This document shows, in pieces, positions 26,451-35,163 of a stretch of 64,000 bases of DNA (position 1 is its first letter; each line of letters begins with the position of its first letter). The stretch is from Bradyrhizobium iriomotense (GTDB lineage Bacteria; Pseudomonadota; Alphaproteobacteria; Rhizobiales; Xanthobacteraceae). The stretch lies in assembly GCF_018129405.1 (NCBI RefSeq), contig NZ_JAFCLP010000025.1, positions 38,331 to 102,330 of the forward strand, read 5' to 3'. Made by a program: the position numbers and the translations under genes. Under the pieces are notes generated by a model. It worked only from the letters and a program-made list of their open reading frames with translations, did not search any database and had not been told where the DNA came from.

Positions 26451-28418
26451 TCAGGCGGCGATGGGCTTGGGCAGGCTTTCGCGCACCGCGAGGTTCTCGC
26501 GGAAGGTCCGCATGCGCTTGATGCCCTCGGTCAGGCCGTGGTCGGCGCGCATGCGGAAATAGAAAGTCAGGTTGGCTTCGTCCGGGGTCTTGAGGTGCTC
26601 GCGGCGGACCGCATCCCAGACCTCCTTCGGTGACGGCGACGGCGCCGCCAGCAGGTCGTCGAGCGAGAGCCCCGCGCTCAGGCCCCGGTGCAGGTAGTCC
26701 ATCCGGCAGCGCACGACATTGAGCAGCTTCGCCGCCTGCCCCGGCCGCAGCTTGCCCTCGGCCAGCATCCGGTGCACCGACACCAGATGGGCCCGCGCCG
26801 TCTCCTCGCGCTGGGTGGCCAGCGTCTCCGGATCGGCCGACCAGGGATAATCCGAGAGCGCCCGGACCACGGCGAGCTCGGCTTCGGTCTTCTCGGCGGG
26901 CGTCGCGGTCCGGACGTTCTTGGCCAGCCACATGACGAGCGTGGAAAATCCGCCCGGGAATCCGGCGGCGAACATCCGGCAGAACAGCGCCTCGTCGGTG
27001 TCGCCGTCCGGCCGCCGGGCATGGGCCGCGCGCACCTTGTCCCACCATTCCGGTGGAATTTTCTGCTTGCGCCGGTGATGCAGCAGCCGTTCGGGCGCGA
27101 TGCCGTGCTCGAGCGCGGTGAGCAGAAGGTGGAGACGGCTCTTGTCCGTGCCGAGCGACCTGGCGGCCTGCGGACAGGTGATCGTCTCGCGCGAGATCAT
27201 GTCGGCGATCGCCGGCAGATGCGCGATCAGGCGGTCCTTGACCGCCTCCGGGCGGCAGCCGCCCTCGCGGGCCGCGTCCGCCTCGACAGCGGCGATCAGC
27301 GCGCGGTCGGCCTCGGTCGGGAGCGGTTTCGGCGCCCGAGTGAGCTTCCATTCCTGGCGCCGCACCCGCGGTCCGTTGCGGTAGAACTGCGACAGCGTCC
27401 CCGACACGCCCTCTTCCGTGGTGTGCAGGAGCTCGGCGACGAGTTCGCCGTTCAGCGGTCCGTTCCGCTCCTTCATCAAGGGATAAAGGTCGTCGCCGTA
27501 TTCGACCCACACCTGCGTCCGCAGCACGCCCCTGTCGTGGTCGTTCTCCGGCCATTTCATCGTCAGAAGGGCGGCGACCAGCGGATGATCGACCGGCATG
27601 GTCTTCTTCGCCGGCGCCTTCCTGGCGGTCGGCATCCTCGGGGCGGTCGCCTTCGCCGATCGGGCCTCGGACTTGGCGCGGCTGCCCGCCCTCGCCGGCG
27701 CGTCGCACGCGACGTTGACGACGATCACGGCGGCGCGGGCCGCGAGCCACTTGGCGGCGGCGCGTTCGCTGCGGACCTGACGCTCGAGATGCTTGAACGG
27801 ATCGACCCGGCGGATCAGCCGCGCGATCCGCGCCTCCGAGATCACCGGCAGCGCGGCGTGCCTGTCCGCGTGCGGCCGCTTCAACCCCCGATAGCGCCGC
27901 GAGGCGACCTCGTCGTCGCCCTTCTTCAGCCGTCTGAGACAGAAGTTCTCGAGCATCCGCGTCATCGACCGCGAGCCGATGCGCCGCCCGAGCCGCCTCA
28001 CGCATTCGAAGACGGCGCCCCCCTGAACGGGCTTGCCGTTGACGGAGACGAACAGGAGCTCGCTCTGCCAGCCCATCTCGGCGGCGACGCGCGCCCGTTC
28101 CGCCAGATACCGTTCGACGGCGAACACCGCGGTGGGCGTCAGGTACACGGTCTGCCACTCCTTGTGGCGCCGGATGAAGACAACGTCCCGCCGCCGCCCG
28201 TCAATCACGGGCCGCCAGTCCTCCAGCAGAATGTGGCTTGCGTAGCCCGGCAGGACGTAGCAGCACGCGAGCAGCGCCACGAGCGCGCAGTTGCGGCAAG
28301 CCGAGAGATAGTCGGTGCCCCAGAATGCGGTGTGCAGCATCGCCAGCACGTCGGGCGTCTCGAGGACGACCGGTGCGCACTTACCCTGCTTGGGCGGCTT
28401 ATGCGCCGATTCGAGCAT
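26451..28418 (-). CDS. Recombinase-like protein with duplicated C-terminal domain
   Basis: A 655-residue protein. Residues about 20-240 follow the outline of a tyrosine-recombinase catalytic domain: NCALVALLACCYVLPGYASH, LLEDWRPVIDG, VVFIRRHKEWQTVYLTPTAV, LLFVSVNGKPVQGGAVFECV and RMLENFCLRRLKKGDDEVAS. The usual first arginine and the HxxR motif are not evident, so it is probably not a recombinase by itself. The C-terminal third contains two similar units: CPQAARSLGTDKSRL...WWDKVRAAH...FCRMFA and PGQAAKLLNVVRCRM...VWDAVRREH...FYFRMRA. The gene overlaps the end of the 494-residue integrase by 20 bases. It may act as a directionality or architectural partner; this is inference. Confidence 0.65.
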   Translation of the reverse strand: MLESAHKPPKQGKCAPVVLETPDVLAMLHTAFWGTDYLSACRNCALVALLACCYVLPGYASHILLEDWRPVIDGRRRDVVFIRRHKEWQTVYLTPTAVFAVERYLAERARVAAEMGWQSELLFVSVNGKPVQGGAVFECVRRLGRRIGSRSMTRMLENFCLRRLKKGDDEVASRRYRGLKRPHADRHAALPVISEARIARLIRRVDPFKHLERQVRSERAAAKWLAARAAVIVVNVACDAPARAGSRAKSEARSAKATAPRMPTARKAPAKKTMPVDHPLVAALLTMKWPENDHDRGVLRTQVWVEYGDDLYPLMKERNGPLNGELVAELLHTTEEGVSGTLSQFYRNGPRVRRQEWKLTRAPKPLPTEADRALIAAVEADAAREGGCRPEAVKDRLIAHLPAIADMISRETITCPQAARSLGTDKSRLHLLLTALEHGIAPERLLHHRRKQKIPPEWWDKVRAAHARRPDGDTDEALFCRMFAAGFPGGFSTLVMWLAKNVRTATPAEKTEAELAVVRALSDYPWSADPETLATQREETARAHLVSVHRMLAEGKLRPGQAAKLLNVVRCRMDYLHRGLSAGLSLDDLLAAPSPSPKEVWDAVRREHLKTPDEANLTFYFRMRADHGLTEGIKRMRTFRENLAVRESLPKPIAA

Positions 28419-29883
28419 CGCCCGTCTCCGGCGCCGCCGGCTGCGCGGCCGCCCGTGCCGCCGCCCTGTTCTCGCCGTCGCGGATCCTTCTCGCGGCGAG
28501 CTGACGCACCTTGGCGGCCGTGCGGCGCGCCGCCCGCTTCTTCCATTCCTCTCGGCTCGGCGGCGAGCATTTGCGCAGCGCTTCGAGCGAGAGGTCGAGA
28601 CCGCGCCGGGTGGTCTTCTTGGGTTTCAGGTAAAGGAAATCGAGATGGGTGTATTCGCGGCGCAGCGTCTCCGCCGTGGTCGACATCGCGGAGGCGAGCA
28701 CGTTGATGTCGAGGCCGGCATGGGTCAGGATCGAGACGCCGCTGTGCTTCAGGTCGTGGGCGCGCATCCAGTCCAGACCGGCCTTCGCCTTCACCTTGTC
28801 GAACCGGGTCTTCACGTTGGCTATTTCGTTGCCGCTTGTGTCGTGCAGCACGTTGTCCCAGCCGTGCGCGGAATCCTCGCGCTCCCACTCCTTGACCTTC
28901 TCCTTGAGCGTGCCGAGCAGATGGGCCGGCTCGGCCCTCTTGTGGGTCTTCCGCGCCCCCGACGGCTTGCGGTAGATGATGCCCTTCGCAGCGTCGATGC
29001 AGCCACCTTCGGAGCTCGTTCCCCACTTGAGCGGCAAGATCGTCTTGTCGCGTGTGCCGCTGTAGAAATAGATCAAGGCATAGCGTCCGACGACGACCAG
29101 GTCGGGATCGTAGTCCTCGATCCAGCCCGTCTCCGGATCCCATCGCCAGCCCTCGGCCGCCTTCAGCAGCCGCATCAACTGGTCCCAGGTCAGCGAAAGG
29201 CCGGACTTCCTCTTGATCTTGGAGGGGATCTCGAACGTGCGCCGGCGGTCGGGCTGCACCGTGAGCGAGGCGTAATAGTACTCGATCGCGGTCGCCAGCA
29301 TGTTCAGTCGCTCGATGGCGGTGTTGTGCAGCGTCTCCCGCTTGTCCTCGTCCTCAACGTCCTCGACGAGGCCCTTGATGTATTCGTTGCCCGAGCTCCA
29401 GAGCACGTTGCCGAGCCGCTTGACCGGGAAGTGCTTGTCGAGATGCCGGCCGAAGCGCTCCCGCGCTTCGTTCAGGCTTTTCGAGGCGGAGGCGGCGTGG
29501 TCGCCGATCCACTTGTCGACGATGGGTTTGAGGTCGGTGTCCTCGCAGGCTACCTCGCCGCGGTCCTTGGCGTCGAGCTCGTCCTTGAAGTCCATGAGCT
29601 TGGCGTTGGCGGCGAGCTCGATCTGCCGCGCATCCATGCCGGCCTTCACCACGATGTGCGTGGTCTTGTCCTTGCCTGCATGCCTGATCTTGACGGTCCT
29701 GCCGACGACGACGAGACGGGGCGGATCGAACTTGCGTCCCTGCGGCTTCTTGCCGTCGGCGGCGCGACGGTCGGCCGCCGCGACGATGTTGATGACGTTC
29801 GGACCGGTTTCGCCCGGCGGCAGCTCGCCCTCCTCGCGCAGGATGCGCTGCAGCTGTCTCGCCAGTTTCGAGGCCTTCGCCAT
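28399..29883 (-). CDS. Tyrosine recombinase (integrase), HxxK variant
   Basis: A 494-residue protein. N-terminal arm-binding region to about 190, a core-binding domain with FGRHLDKHFPVKRLGNVLWS, then a catalytic domain with IYFYSGTRDKTILPLKWG (first Arg), a lysine-rich turn SGARKTHKRAEP, MRAHDLKHSGVSILTHAG (HxxK in place of HxxR) and AETLRREYTHL with the nucleophile tyrosine. HDLKH occurs in some known phage integrases, so the enzyme may be active. An AGGAGA Shine-Dalgarno precedes the ATG. It is preceded by a small gene and overlaps the 655-residue protein, so the three form an operon. Confidence 0.85.
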   Translation of the reverse strand: MAKASKLARQLQRILREEGELPPGETGPNVINIVAAADRRAADGKKPQGRKFDPPRLVVVGRTVKIRHAGKDKTTHIVVKAGMDARQIELAANAKLMDFKDELDAKDRGEVACEDTDLKPIVDKWIGDHAASASKSLNEARERFGRHLDKHFPVKRLGNVLWSSGNEYIKGLVEDVEDEDKRETLHNTAIERLNMLATAIEYYYASLTVQPDRRRTFEIPSKIKRKSGLSLTWDQLMRLLKAAEGWRWDPETGWIEDYDPDLVVVGRYALIYFYSGTRDKTILPLKWGTSSEGGCIDAAKGIIYRKPSGARKTHKRAEPAHLLGTLKEKVKEWEREDSAHGWDNVLHDTSGNEIANVKTRFDKVKAKAGLDWMRAHDLKHSGVSILTHAGLDINVLASAMSTTAETLRREYTHLDFLYLKPKKTTRRGLDLSLEALRKCSPPSREEWKKRAARRTAAKVRQLAARRIRDGENRAAARAAAQPAAPETGDARIGA

Positions 29884-29893
29884 GTCGGCTCTC

Positions 29894-30139
29894 CTAAGCG
29901 TCGCGGCGCCGCGGCCCGTCCTGCGCGGCGAAATCGCGCGCCTTGAGGGCGTCGACGCGCTTCCAGACTTGACGCACGGCCTTCAGCTCGGCCCGCAGCG
30001 CTGCATTGCATTCGGCGCGCGAGGCGGTGGCGCGCGGCGGCGTAGGTACCGAAGACGGCGGCCCGAACAGGACGGTCGTGAGGGGTTCGCGGATCGGCCG
30101 TTTCGCGGGGGCCGCGTCGCCTTCGACGTCGTCGTTCAT
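29894..30139 (-). CDS. Small hypothetical protein upstream of the integrase
   Basis: An 81-residue protein, MNDDVEGDAAPAKRPIREPL, TTVLFGPPSSVPTPPRATAS and a helical end AECNAALRAELKAVRQVWKR. It stops 10 bases before the integrase start. No family recognised. The position in front of the recombinase and the basic helical end allow an accessory DNA-binding role. Confidence 0.5.
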   Translation of the reverse strand: MNDDVEGDAAPAKRPIREPLTTVLFGPPSSVPTPPRATASRAECNAALRAELKAVRQVWKRVDALKARDFAAQDGPRRRDA

Positions 30140-30162
30140 CGTGTCGTCTCCGTGTCGGTCCA

Positions 30163-30397
30163 TCAGAGGCGTCCGCGGGCCGCGGCGGCCCGGACATACC
30201 GCTCGAGAGCCGCGCGCATCAGGCGCTTGCGCTCGCCCTCGGATGCCCGCGCCTTCGTCGCGATCCCGGTCGCGACGTTCTTGCCGCCGTCGACCACAAC
30301 AAGATGGATGCGGCGGCCTCCTGAAGACCACACGGGGTCCGCGCCGCGTGCGGCCGGCGGCCGGCTTTTCGGGTTTTTCGTCGGCTGTCTTGATCAC
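30163..30397 (-). CDS. Small hypothetical protein, possible frameshift
   Basis: A good signal (GAGGAAGCA before GTG at 30397) opens IKTADEKPEKPAAGRTRRG. The most protein-like frame afterwards is one base off: GGRRIHLVVVDGGKNVATG, IATKARASEGERKRLMRAAL, ERYVRAAAARGRL to the stop at 30163. Either the gene has one frameshift near 30345 or translation starts at a GTG at 30333. No family recognised. Confidence 0.4.
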
Positions 30398-30480
30398 TGC
30401 TTCCTCATCTTTGCCTATCGTGGGACTGGGTGGTGTTGGTCGGCTATTGGCTGCTGGCCGCCATCGCAATTGTGAGATAG

Positions 30481-31764
30481 TTATGTCGGCCTGCCGTGAC
30501 GGGACGACTGTCTCGCCTTTTGAACACGAGCGGAAATCTCGGTCGCTCCACGCATGTAGATCTTCCGTGTAGTGGTCTTGGTTGCGTGCGCGCCCGAGCC
30601 CGCAAGATCGTCGTGGGACGCTCCAGCACCAGCCGCCTCGGTGATTCCGCCAGCTTTGTTGTCCATGTTCCAAACGGACTTCGGAACACCGGCCTCGTCA
30701 GCGTAAATCCGCCACTGCTTGCCGAACTCCATATGCGTCGACCAAGGAGAGCCATCGCTGCGGCACGCGACCGGCATATCCAGCTCTACTGCGCCCAACA
30801 ACTTGAGGCATCGCTCGACGAGCTCGCATTTGTCGAGCGCATGGGCGACGTATTGCGCGGTCTTTGACGTGCGCACTCGGAGGATCCTGTTCTCGTCCAG
30901 GATCATCCCCATCGTCATGCCCTTCCAGACCTTGCTCTTTCGTCGGATCTCCCCTGCCGCCAGCACGTAGTCATCCCCTGCGACTCGCCACTTTCCGACG
31001 ATGTCGATCTGCCTCAGGAAACATTCGAACTGCAACGCCTGGACTAGCGCCGTTGAGACATCTCCGGCTTCGATCGCTTTGGTCACGATGGCATTCGCTT
31101 GTTCGAAGGTAATGACCGCTTCACGCGGTGGGTTCTTTGCGAACCTCATCTTGGACAATGCATTGAGCAGCCGCTCACAATGTCCGTAGAAGAGGCTGGC
31201 CTGCATCCCATAGCCGAGCAGGATCTTGACCATTTGGATGCAGCCATAAGCGCGCCGGATGCGTTCTTCGCCTTCAGGGACGGCGGGCTTCTTCCAATTG
31301 CGATAGCAGGTTCTAAAATACTTCGCAGTCAGCAGATCGATGCGGCGAAGTCCAATCGTATCCCGGATGATTTTAAGCCAGTCGCCATAGGAGCTTTGCG
31401 TGTTTTGTTGGACGTCGGCGAAGCCACTCTCAGGATCGTGCTCGTACAGAAGACACAGGCTCTCCATCGTCCCGTTGAATTCCGGCTTGAGGCGCTCCTT
31501 GTCGTCGTCCCCGTTCTCGAGCCAGCGTTCGAGGCATTCCTGCTCGCGCTGACAGATTTGCTCGATCGTCACCTTGGCGTTCGAATCGAAGAGATCGACA
31601 TGAATGCGAACCGTGGAGGGACGGTAGTCCGCGAACAGCGGCCCTTCGTCTTTTGCCCAATACAGGTCCACACCATTCTTGCGCTTGACCTGCTTGAGTC
31701 CAGGGGCGTCAAGTTCGATGAGTTGACCGGCAATACGAAGGCGGGAGAATCGTTTCCGCTTCAT
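30481..31764 (-). CDS. Tyrosine recombinase-like integrase nearest the tRNA
   Basis: About 427 residues. Domain features: SAM-like core (QNTQSSYGDWLKIIRDTIGL), catalytic region with ALQFECFLRQIDIVGKW (first Arg), VWKGMTMGMI, a TSKT stretch and the end NMDNKAGGITEAAGAGASHD, GAHATKTTTRKIYMRGATEI with a candidate tyrosine. In relatives I recall the box reads R-A-G-G; here lysine replaces the arginine. It overlaps the small upstream gene (TGATG; a GTG three bases earlier is an alternative start). Being closest to the tRNA-Arg gene, it is the likely integrase of the island, if still active. Confidence 0.7.
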   Translation of the reverse strand: MKRKRFSRLRIAGQLIELDAPGLKQVKRKNGVDLYWAKDEGPLFADYRPSTVRIHVDLFDSNAKVTIEQICQREQECLERWLENGDDDKERLKPEFNGTMESLCLLYEHDPESGFADVQQNTQSSYGDWLKIIRDTIGLRRIDLLTAKYFRTCYRNWKKPAVPEGEERIRRAYGCIQMVKILLGYGMQASLFYGHCERLLNALSKMRFAKNPPREAVITFEQANAIVTKAIEAGDVSTALVQALQFECFLRQIDIVGKWRVAGDDYVLAAGEIRRKSKVWKGMTMGMILDENRILRVRTSKTAQYVAHALDKCELVERCLKLLGAVELDMPVACRSDGSPWSTHMEFGKQWRIYADEAGVPKSVWNMDNKAGGITEAAGAGASHDDLAGSGAHATKTTTRKIYMRGATEISARVQKARQSSRHGRPT

Positions 31765-32048
31765 CACGGATAAAACGAGTCGGGCCCGTCCTCAGCATAG
31801 TCCTCGTCCATGCGGGTGATGCCTTCGCGCCGATCGCAGAACTTGATGATGGCGGGCAGATAGTAAAGGCCGCGCACAGAGGGCCGCGCGGCGGGCATTC
31901 CCTGTCGCTCGAAAGTTCGCCGCACCTCGTCCCAGTGCCGTGCCTTTTCGCCGAGCATGATTTCTGCGAGCAATGCGTCATCCACATACAACGGTGTCGG
32001 AATGACAAGCCCCCGACCGAATGCGCGATAATCCAAGCCTTTTGCCAT
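31764..32048 (-). CDS. Small accessory protein of the integrase
   Basis: A 94-residue protein, MAKGLDYRAFGRGLVIPTPL, LGEKARHWDEVRRTFERQGM and ARPSVRGLYYLPAIIKFCDR. The ending (G-Y-Y-x-P-A-I-x-x-F-x-D-R-R-E-G) is the type I recall from short proteins that precede integrases on alphaproteobacterial islands and may be excisionases. It overlaps the integrase start. Confidence 0.55.
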   Translation of the reverse strand: MAKGLDYRAFGRGLVIPTPLYVDDALLAEIMLGEKARHWDEVRRTFERQGMPAARPSVRGLYYLPAIIKFCDRREGITRMDEDYAEDGPDSFYP

Positions 32049-32149
32049 TCGCTCCTCCAGTGGACCAAATATGCCATTGAATATTCACTGGCACAATAGG
32101 TCCACAGAAGGTATCGGTGGCGAATGGTTAACGGATTCGGAGAATCGCG

Positions 32150-32893
32150 GTGGTCACGTCGAGAGAGCTGGCTGACATTGTCGGGGACGCCCTTGGGATC
32201 GCGCGCGAGAGCGCGCAACTTCATCTGAAGACGATCCGAGCCGCAGGCGAGATCTCGTTCAAGGGCTATGGACGCGCCGCGGCAAAGATGACGCCATTGG
32301 ATGCTGCACGTCTCGTGATCGCCGCCTTGGGCAGCACATTCGCAAAAGATTCCGTAAACGTTCTAAAGCGCTTCGCAAAGCTCAAGCCGATCGGTGGACG
32401 TTCGCGTTCGACCCACGAACTTGAATCTCTCCTAATGCGGTACATTGCTATCCTTCCGCGCCCGGAGGAGATTCCTAGCCACGACATGTTTGAAGCCGTG
32501 AACGCGGATTACCTTCCAAGTCCTTACGAAGAAGGAGAAGAAGACGCGCCGTACCGCAACGAAGTCGATCCATCCCGCCGCCGACGGAGATCTGCTTCTC
32601 GGCGGCTCACCGAAGTGGCTCTCCAGCTATTGGAGCCGGTGGGCGCAGACGCCAATAAGCTGCCTTGCTACGCGATTTTCAGATCTGTCGACGAAGATGG
32701 CTCCAGCCAGGTCATCGTATGTGGACCGGATGGTGAGGAGTCCGCCCGAGGCACAGAAATTCCCGATCTCGTGAGCCGCTATTCCGACCATCGCGTCTTT
32801 CAAGTCAGAATTCTCAAGCGCAGGGCGCTGGTCCAGATAGCGGCAGCCCTCAAGGGCATTGAGGGGATCGAAGGTGTTTACGGTAACGGCTAG
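32150..32893 (+). CDS. Hypothetical protein with N-terminal winged-helix-like region
   Basis: A 247-residue protein starting at a GTG, MVTSRELADIVGDALGIARE, SAQLHLKTIRAAGEISFKGY and GRAAAKMTPLDAARLVIAAL, which looks like a DNA-binding helical domain. The remainder has an acidic middle (PYEEGEEDAPYRNEV), a basic stretch and a mixed alpha/beta end. It diverges from the integrase unit across a 101-base gap and is the last gene before attR, so it may control integrase expression. No named family. Confidence 0.5.
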   Translation: MVTSRELADIVGDALGIARESAQLHLKTIRAAGEISFKGYGRAAAKMTPLDAARLVIAALGSTFAKDSVNVLKRFAKLKPIGGRSRSTHELESLLMRYIAILPRPEEIPSHDMFEAVNADYLPSPYEEGEEDAPYRNEVDPSRRRRRSASRRLTEVALQLLEPVGADANKLPCYAIFRSVDEDGSSQVIVCGPDGEESARGTEIPDLVSRYSDHRVFQVRILKRRALVQIAAALKGIEGIEGVYGNG

Positions 32894-32954
32894 GGTAACA
32901 CTCGGTAACGAGAGCCATGAGGCGCAGAAAAACATCAATGGAATCAATTGAAAA

Positions 32955-32983
32955 TGGCGCGCCCGGAACGATTCGAACGTCCG
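32955..32983. repeat. attR: right copy, within tRNA-Arg
   Basis: Identical to 15953-15981 over 29 bases. It is the 3' end of the functional tRNA-Arg gene, so integration restored the tRNA. Confidence 0.92.
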
Positions 32984-33031
32984 ACCCTCAGATTCGTAGT
33001 CTGATGCTCTATCCAGCTGAGCTACGGGCGC
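32955..33031 (-). tRNA. tRNA-Arg (anticodon ACG)
   Basis: Seventy-seven bases that fold as a standard tRNA: acceptor GCGCCCG paired with CGGGCGC, discriminator G and an encoded CCA, D-arm with AGCTCAGCTGGAT, anticodon loop CTACGAA and T-arm with GTTCGAATC. It reads CGN arginine codons. Its 3' end is the integration site of the island to its left. Confidence 0.97.
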
Positions 33032-33181
33032 GTTTTTCGCTGATAGTGCGGGCTTTAGCCCACACGCAGCCCCCGGACAGCGCCGGAGGGGTGCGAAAGA
33101 GCGCTCTGACTAACCGCTCTTGTCCCGATTGGCAAGGTCCGCGATGGGGAGATTTTGCATGGAGATGACGATCTCCCCCCG

Positions 33182-33274
33182 GTCATTCCGGGGCTCGCGA
33201 AGTGAGAAGTGCGGAATCTCGCGCGTAAAACCTCGGGATTCCGGGTTCGGCGCTTTGCGCCGCCCCGGAATGAC
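33182..33274. repeat. Intergenic palindromic repeat (GTCATTCCGG family)
   Basis: The ends GTCATTCCGG and CCGGAATGAC are inverted copies enclosing further nested inverted repeats. Similar elements lie at 37611-37690 and 39879-39977. It fills most of the gap between the tRNA and the sensor-kinase gene. Confidence 0.8.
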
Positions 33275-33298
33275 GGGTTCAGTCGGCCGCTGACCGAC

Positions 33299-34873
33299 CT
33301 ACGCCCTCTGCCGCTCGTTGCGGATGGAGAGGAGTTCCACGGGACGGTCGGGGATGACGATCCGGAAGGTGGCGCCGATGGTGCCTTCGACGAGGTGAAT
33401 GTCGCCGCCATGGGCGCGGACGAGCTCGGCGGCGATGGCAAGGCCGAGACCGCTGCCGCCGGGACGGCCGGAGGTCTGGAACGCCTCGAACAGGTGCTCC
33501 CTGGTCTTCTGGGGCACGCCGGGGCCGGTATCGGAGACCTCCAGGATGGCGACCGCGCCCTCGCGTTTTCCCGTGATCCGGATCTGCTGCGCCCCGCCGT
33601 CGCCGGAGGCGTGGCTTTCCAGCGCCTGGGCGGCGTTGCGGACGAGATTGAGCAGCACGCGGAACAGCTGGTCGGGATCGGCATCGATCGCAAGCCCGCG
33701 CTCGATCGCGGCGACCCAGGCGATCGAGGCGTCGGAAGCAAGGCCGGCGGTCTCGCGCACCTCGAGCACCACCGGCTCGATCAGGATCATGCGGCGGTCG
33801 GGCGCGGCCTCCTGGGCGCGGCCATAGGACAGCGTCGACTGGCAGAAGGCGATGGCGCGCTCGAGCGAGCGCACGAGTTTTGGCGCAAAGCGCTGCACCC
33901 GCGGATCGGGCACGCTGGCGAGCTGGTCCGACAGGAGCTGGGCCGAAGCCAGCAGGTTGCGCAAATCGTGGTTGATCTTGGACACCGCAAGGCCAAGCGC
34001 GGCGAGCCGGCTCTTCTGATGCAGCATCGACATCAAATCGCGCTGCATGTCCGACAATTCGCGCTCGGCGACGCCGATCTCGTCGCTGCGCTGGCTCGGC
34101 ACGATGATTCCCGCCGAGCTTTCCGGGTTCTCGTGGAAGCCGACCAGACTCGCGGTCAGCCGCCGCATCGGCCGCACGAAGAGATAATGAAGTGCGAGAT
34201 AGACGAGGCCCGCGGTCAGCACGCCGATGATCAGCGCGACCACGACGACATTGCGGGAGAAGCGGTACATCGACTGCCGCAACGGCAATTCGTCGGTCAC
34301 GATCTCCACGAACTGGGCATTGCCGACGCCGGGGCCGACGATGCGGATGGCCTGGTTGCCGGTCTCCAGCATCATCTGGAACGAGCCGGTGATCGCTTCC
34401 CACGCGGTCATGTCGCGCAGGTCGACGTCGTGCCCGATCGTAGCAGGCAGATTGTCGCTGGCGAGCAGCCGGCGCTGCTGGCCCATCTTGATGGCGACGG
34501 CGCGGGCATTGATGCTCTTCAGGATCTCGCGCGACAGCGAATCGGGGACCATGCCGAGCGGTGCGGCATCCAGCACCAGCGCCGCCGTGTTGGCGGCCGC
34601 CACGCGATCGTTGAGCCGGTTGACCCAGAAGTTGGCGATGGCGGGCACGTAGAGCAGGACGGCCGCGATCATCACCAGGGGGACGGTGAGCAGCAGCAGC
34701 TTGCCCGACAGCCCAAGCCCGGCAGGCCCACGCGGCCGCGCCGCGGGCGGGTCCTGCTGATCCGTATCCTGGATCGGCTGGAGGTCGGTCTCTGCCACGA
34801 AATTCGTCCTCGCTGATTTGCCCGGTGAACGATCTGGCGGATGGAGGATGCGGTCCGCCCCCGGCCCGGTCAA
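33299..34873 (-). CDS. Sensor histidine kinase with HAMP domain
   Basis: Up to 524 residues. There is a polar N-terminus, a first membrane helix (LLLLTVPLVMIAAVLLYV), a periplasmic domain of about 150 residues, a second helix (VVVVALIIGVLTAGLVYLAL), a HAMP linker, the phosphoacceptor box SKINHDLRNLLASAQ, and a catalytic domain with LVRNAAQALE (N box), VSDTGPGVP (G1) and GGSGLGLAIAAELVRAHGG (G2). It autophosphorylates on the histidine; no partner regulator is adjacent. The first codons may not be used: a GTG about 24 codons downstream (VAETDLQPIQD) is an alternative start. Confidence 0.88.
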   Translation of the reverse strand: MTGPGADRILHPPDRSPGKSARTNFVAETDLQPIQDTDQQDPPAARPRGPAGLGLSGKLLLLTVPLVMIAAVLLYVPAIANFWVNRLNDRVAAANTAALVLDAAPLGMVPDSLSREILKSINARAVAIKMGQQRRLLASDNLPATIGHDVDLRDMTAWEAITGSFQMMLETGNQAIRIVGPGVGNAQFVEIVTDELPLRQSMYRFSRNVVVVALIIGVLTAGLVYLALHYLFVRPMRRLTASLVGFHENPESSAGIIVPSQRSDEIGVAERELSDMQRDLMSMLHQKSRLAALGLAVSKINHDLRNLLASAQLLSDQLASVPDPRVQRFAPKLVRSLERAIAFCQSTLSYGRAQEAAPDRRMILIEPVVLEVRETAGLASDASIAWVAAIERGLAIDADPDQLFRVLLNLVRNAAQALESHASGDGGAQQIRITGKREGAVAILEVSDTGPGVPQKTREHLFEAFQTSGRPGGSGLGLAIAAELVRAHGGDIHLVEGTIGATFRIVIPDRPVELLSIRNERQRA

Positions 34874-35163
34874 ATTACGGATCGCTAATATGCCGAGGTG
34901 GGATGTAGGTGCTGAAAGGGCGAGTCGCTACCTCCAGGGTTAAAAACCCCGCACAAACAGCGATACTCACCGGAATCGTGCGCTTGTGCGGCGTTGACGA
35001 AAACAAGACGCTCCCTTATAAGCCGCGCGAATTGTCCGCGATGAACCCGGTGTGACGCCGGGAGCGGCTCTCTTGGGGCCGAAAAGGGCCCGTTTTGGGC
35101 CGAATCTTCCGGACTTTACCATCAATTCTACAGGCAAATTGCCCGGTCAGCGGAGAAAAACCC
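34874..35163. other. Intergenic region between divergent sensor kinase and rpmH
   Basis: About 290 bases with no gene. It should contain the strong rpmH operon promoter and leader. The stretch AGGGTTAAAAACCCC is a small inverted repeat near 34940. I could not identify promoter boxes with confidence. Confidence 0.4.

Noticed and set aside
26688-28706. 672-codon plus-strand frame over the recombinase-like gene
   Set aside because: No family motifs, arginine/histidine-rich composition typical of an antisense frame of GC-rich coding DNA.
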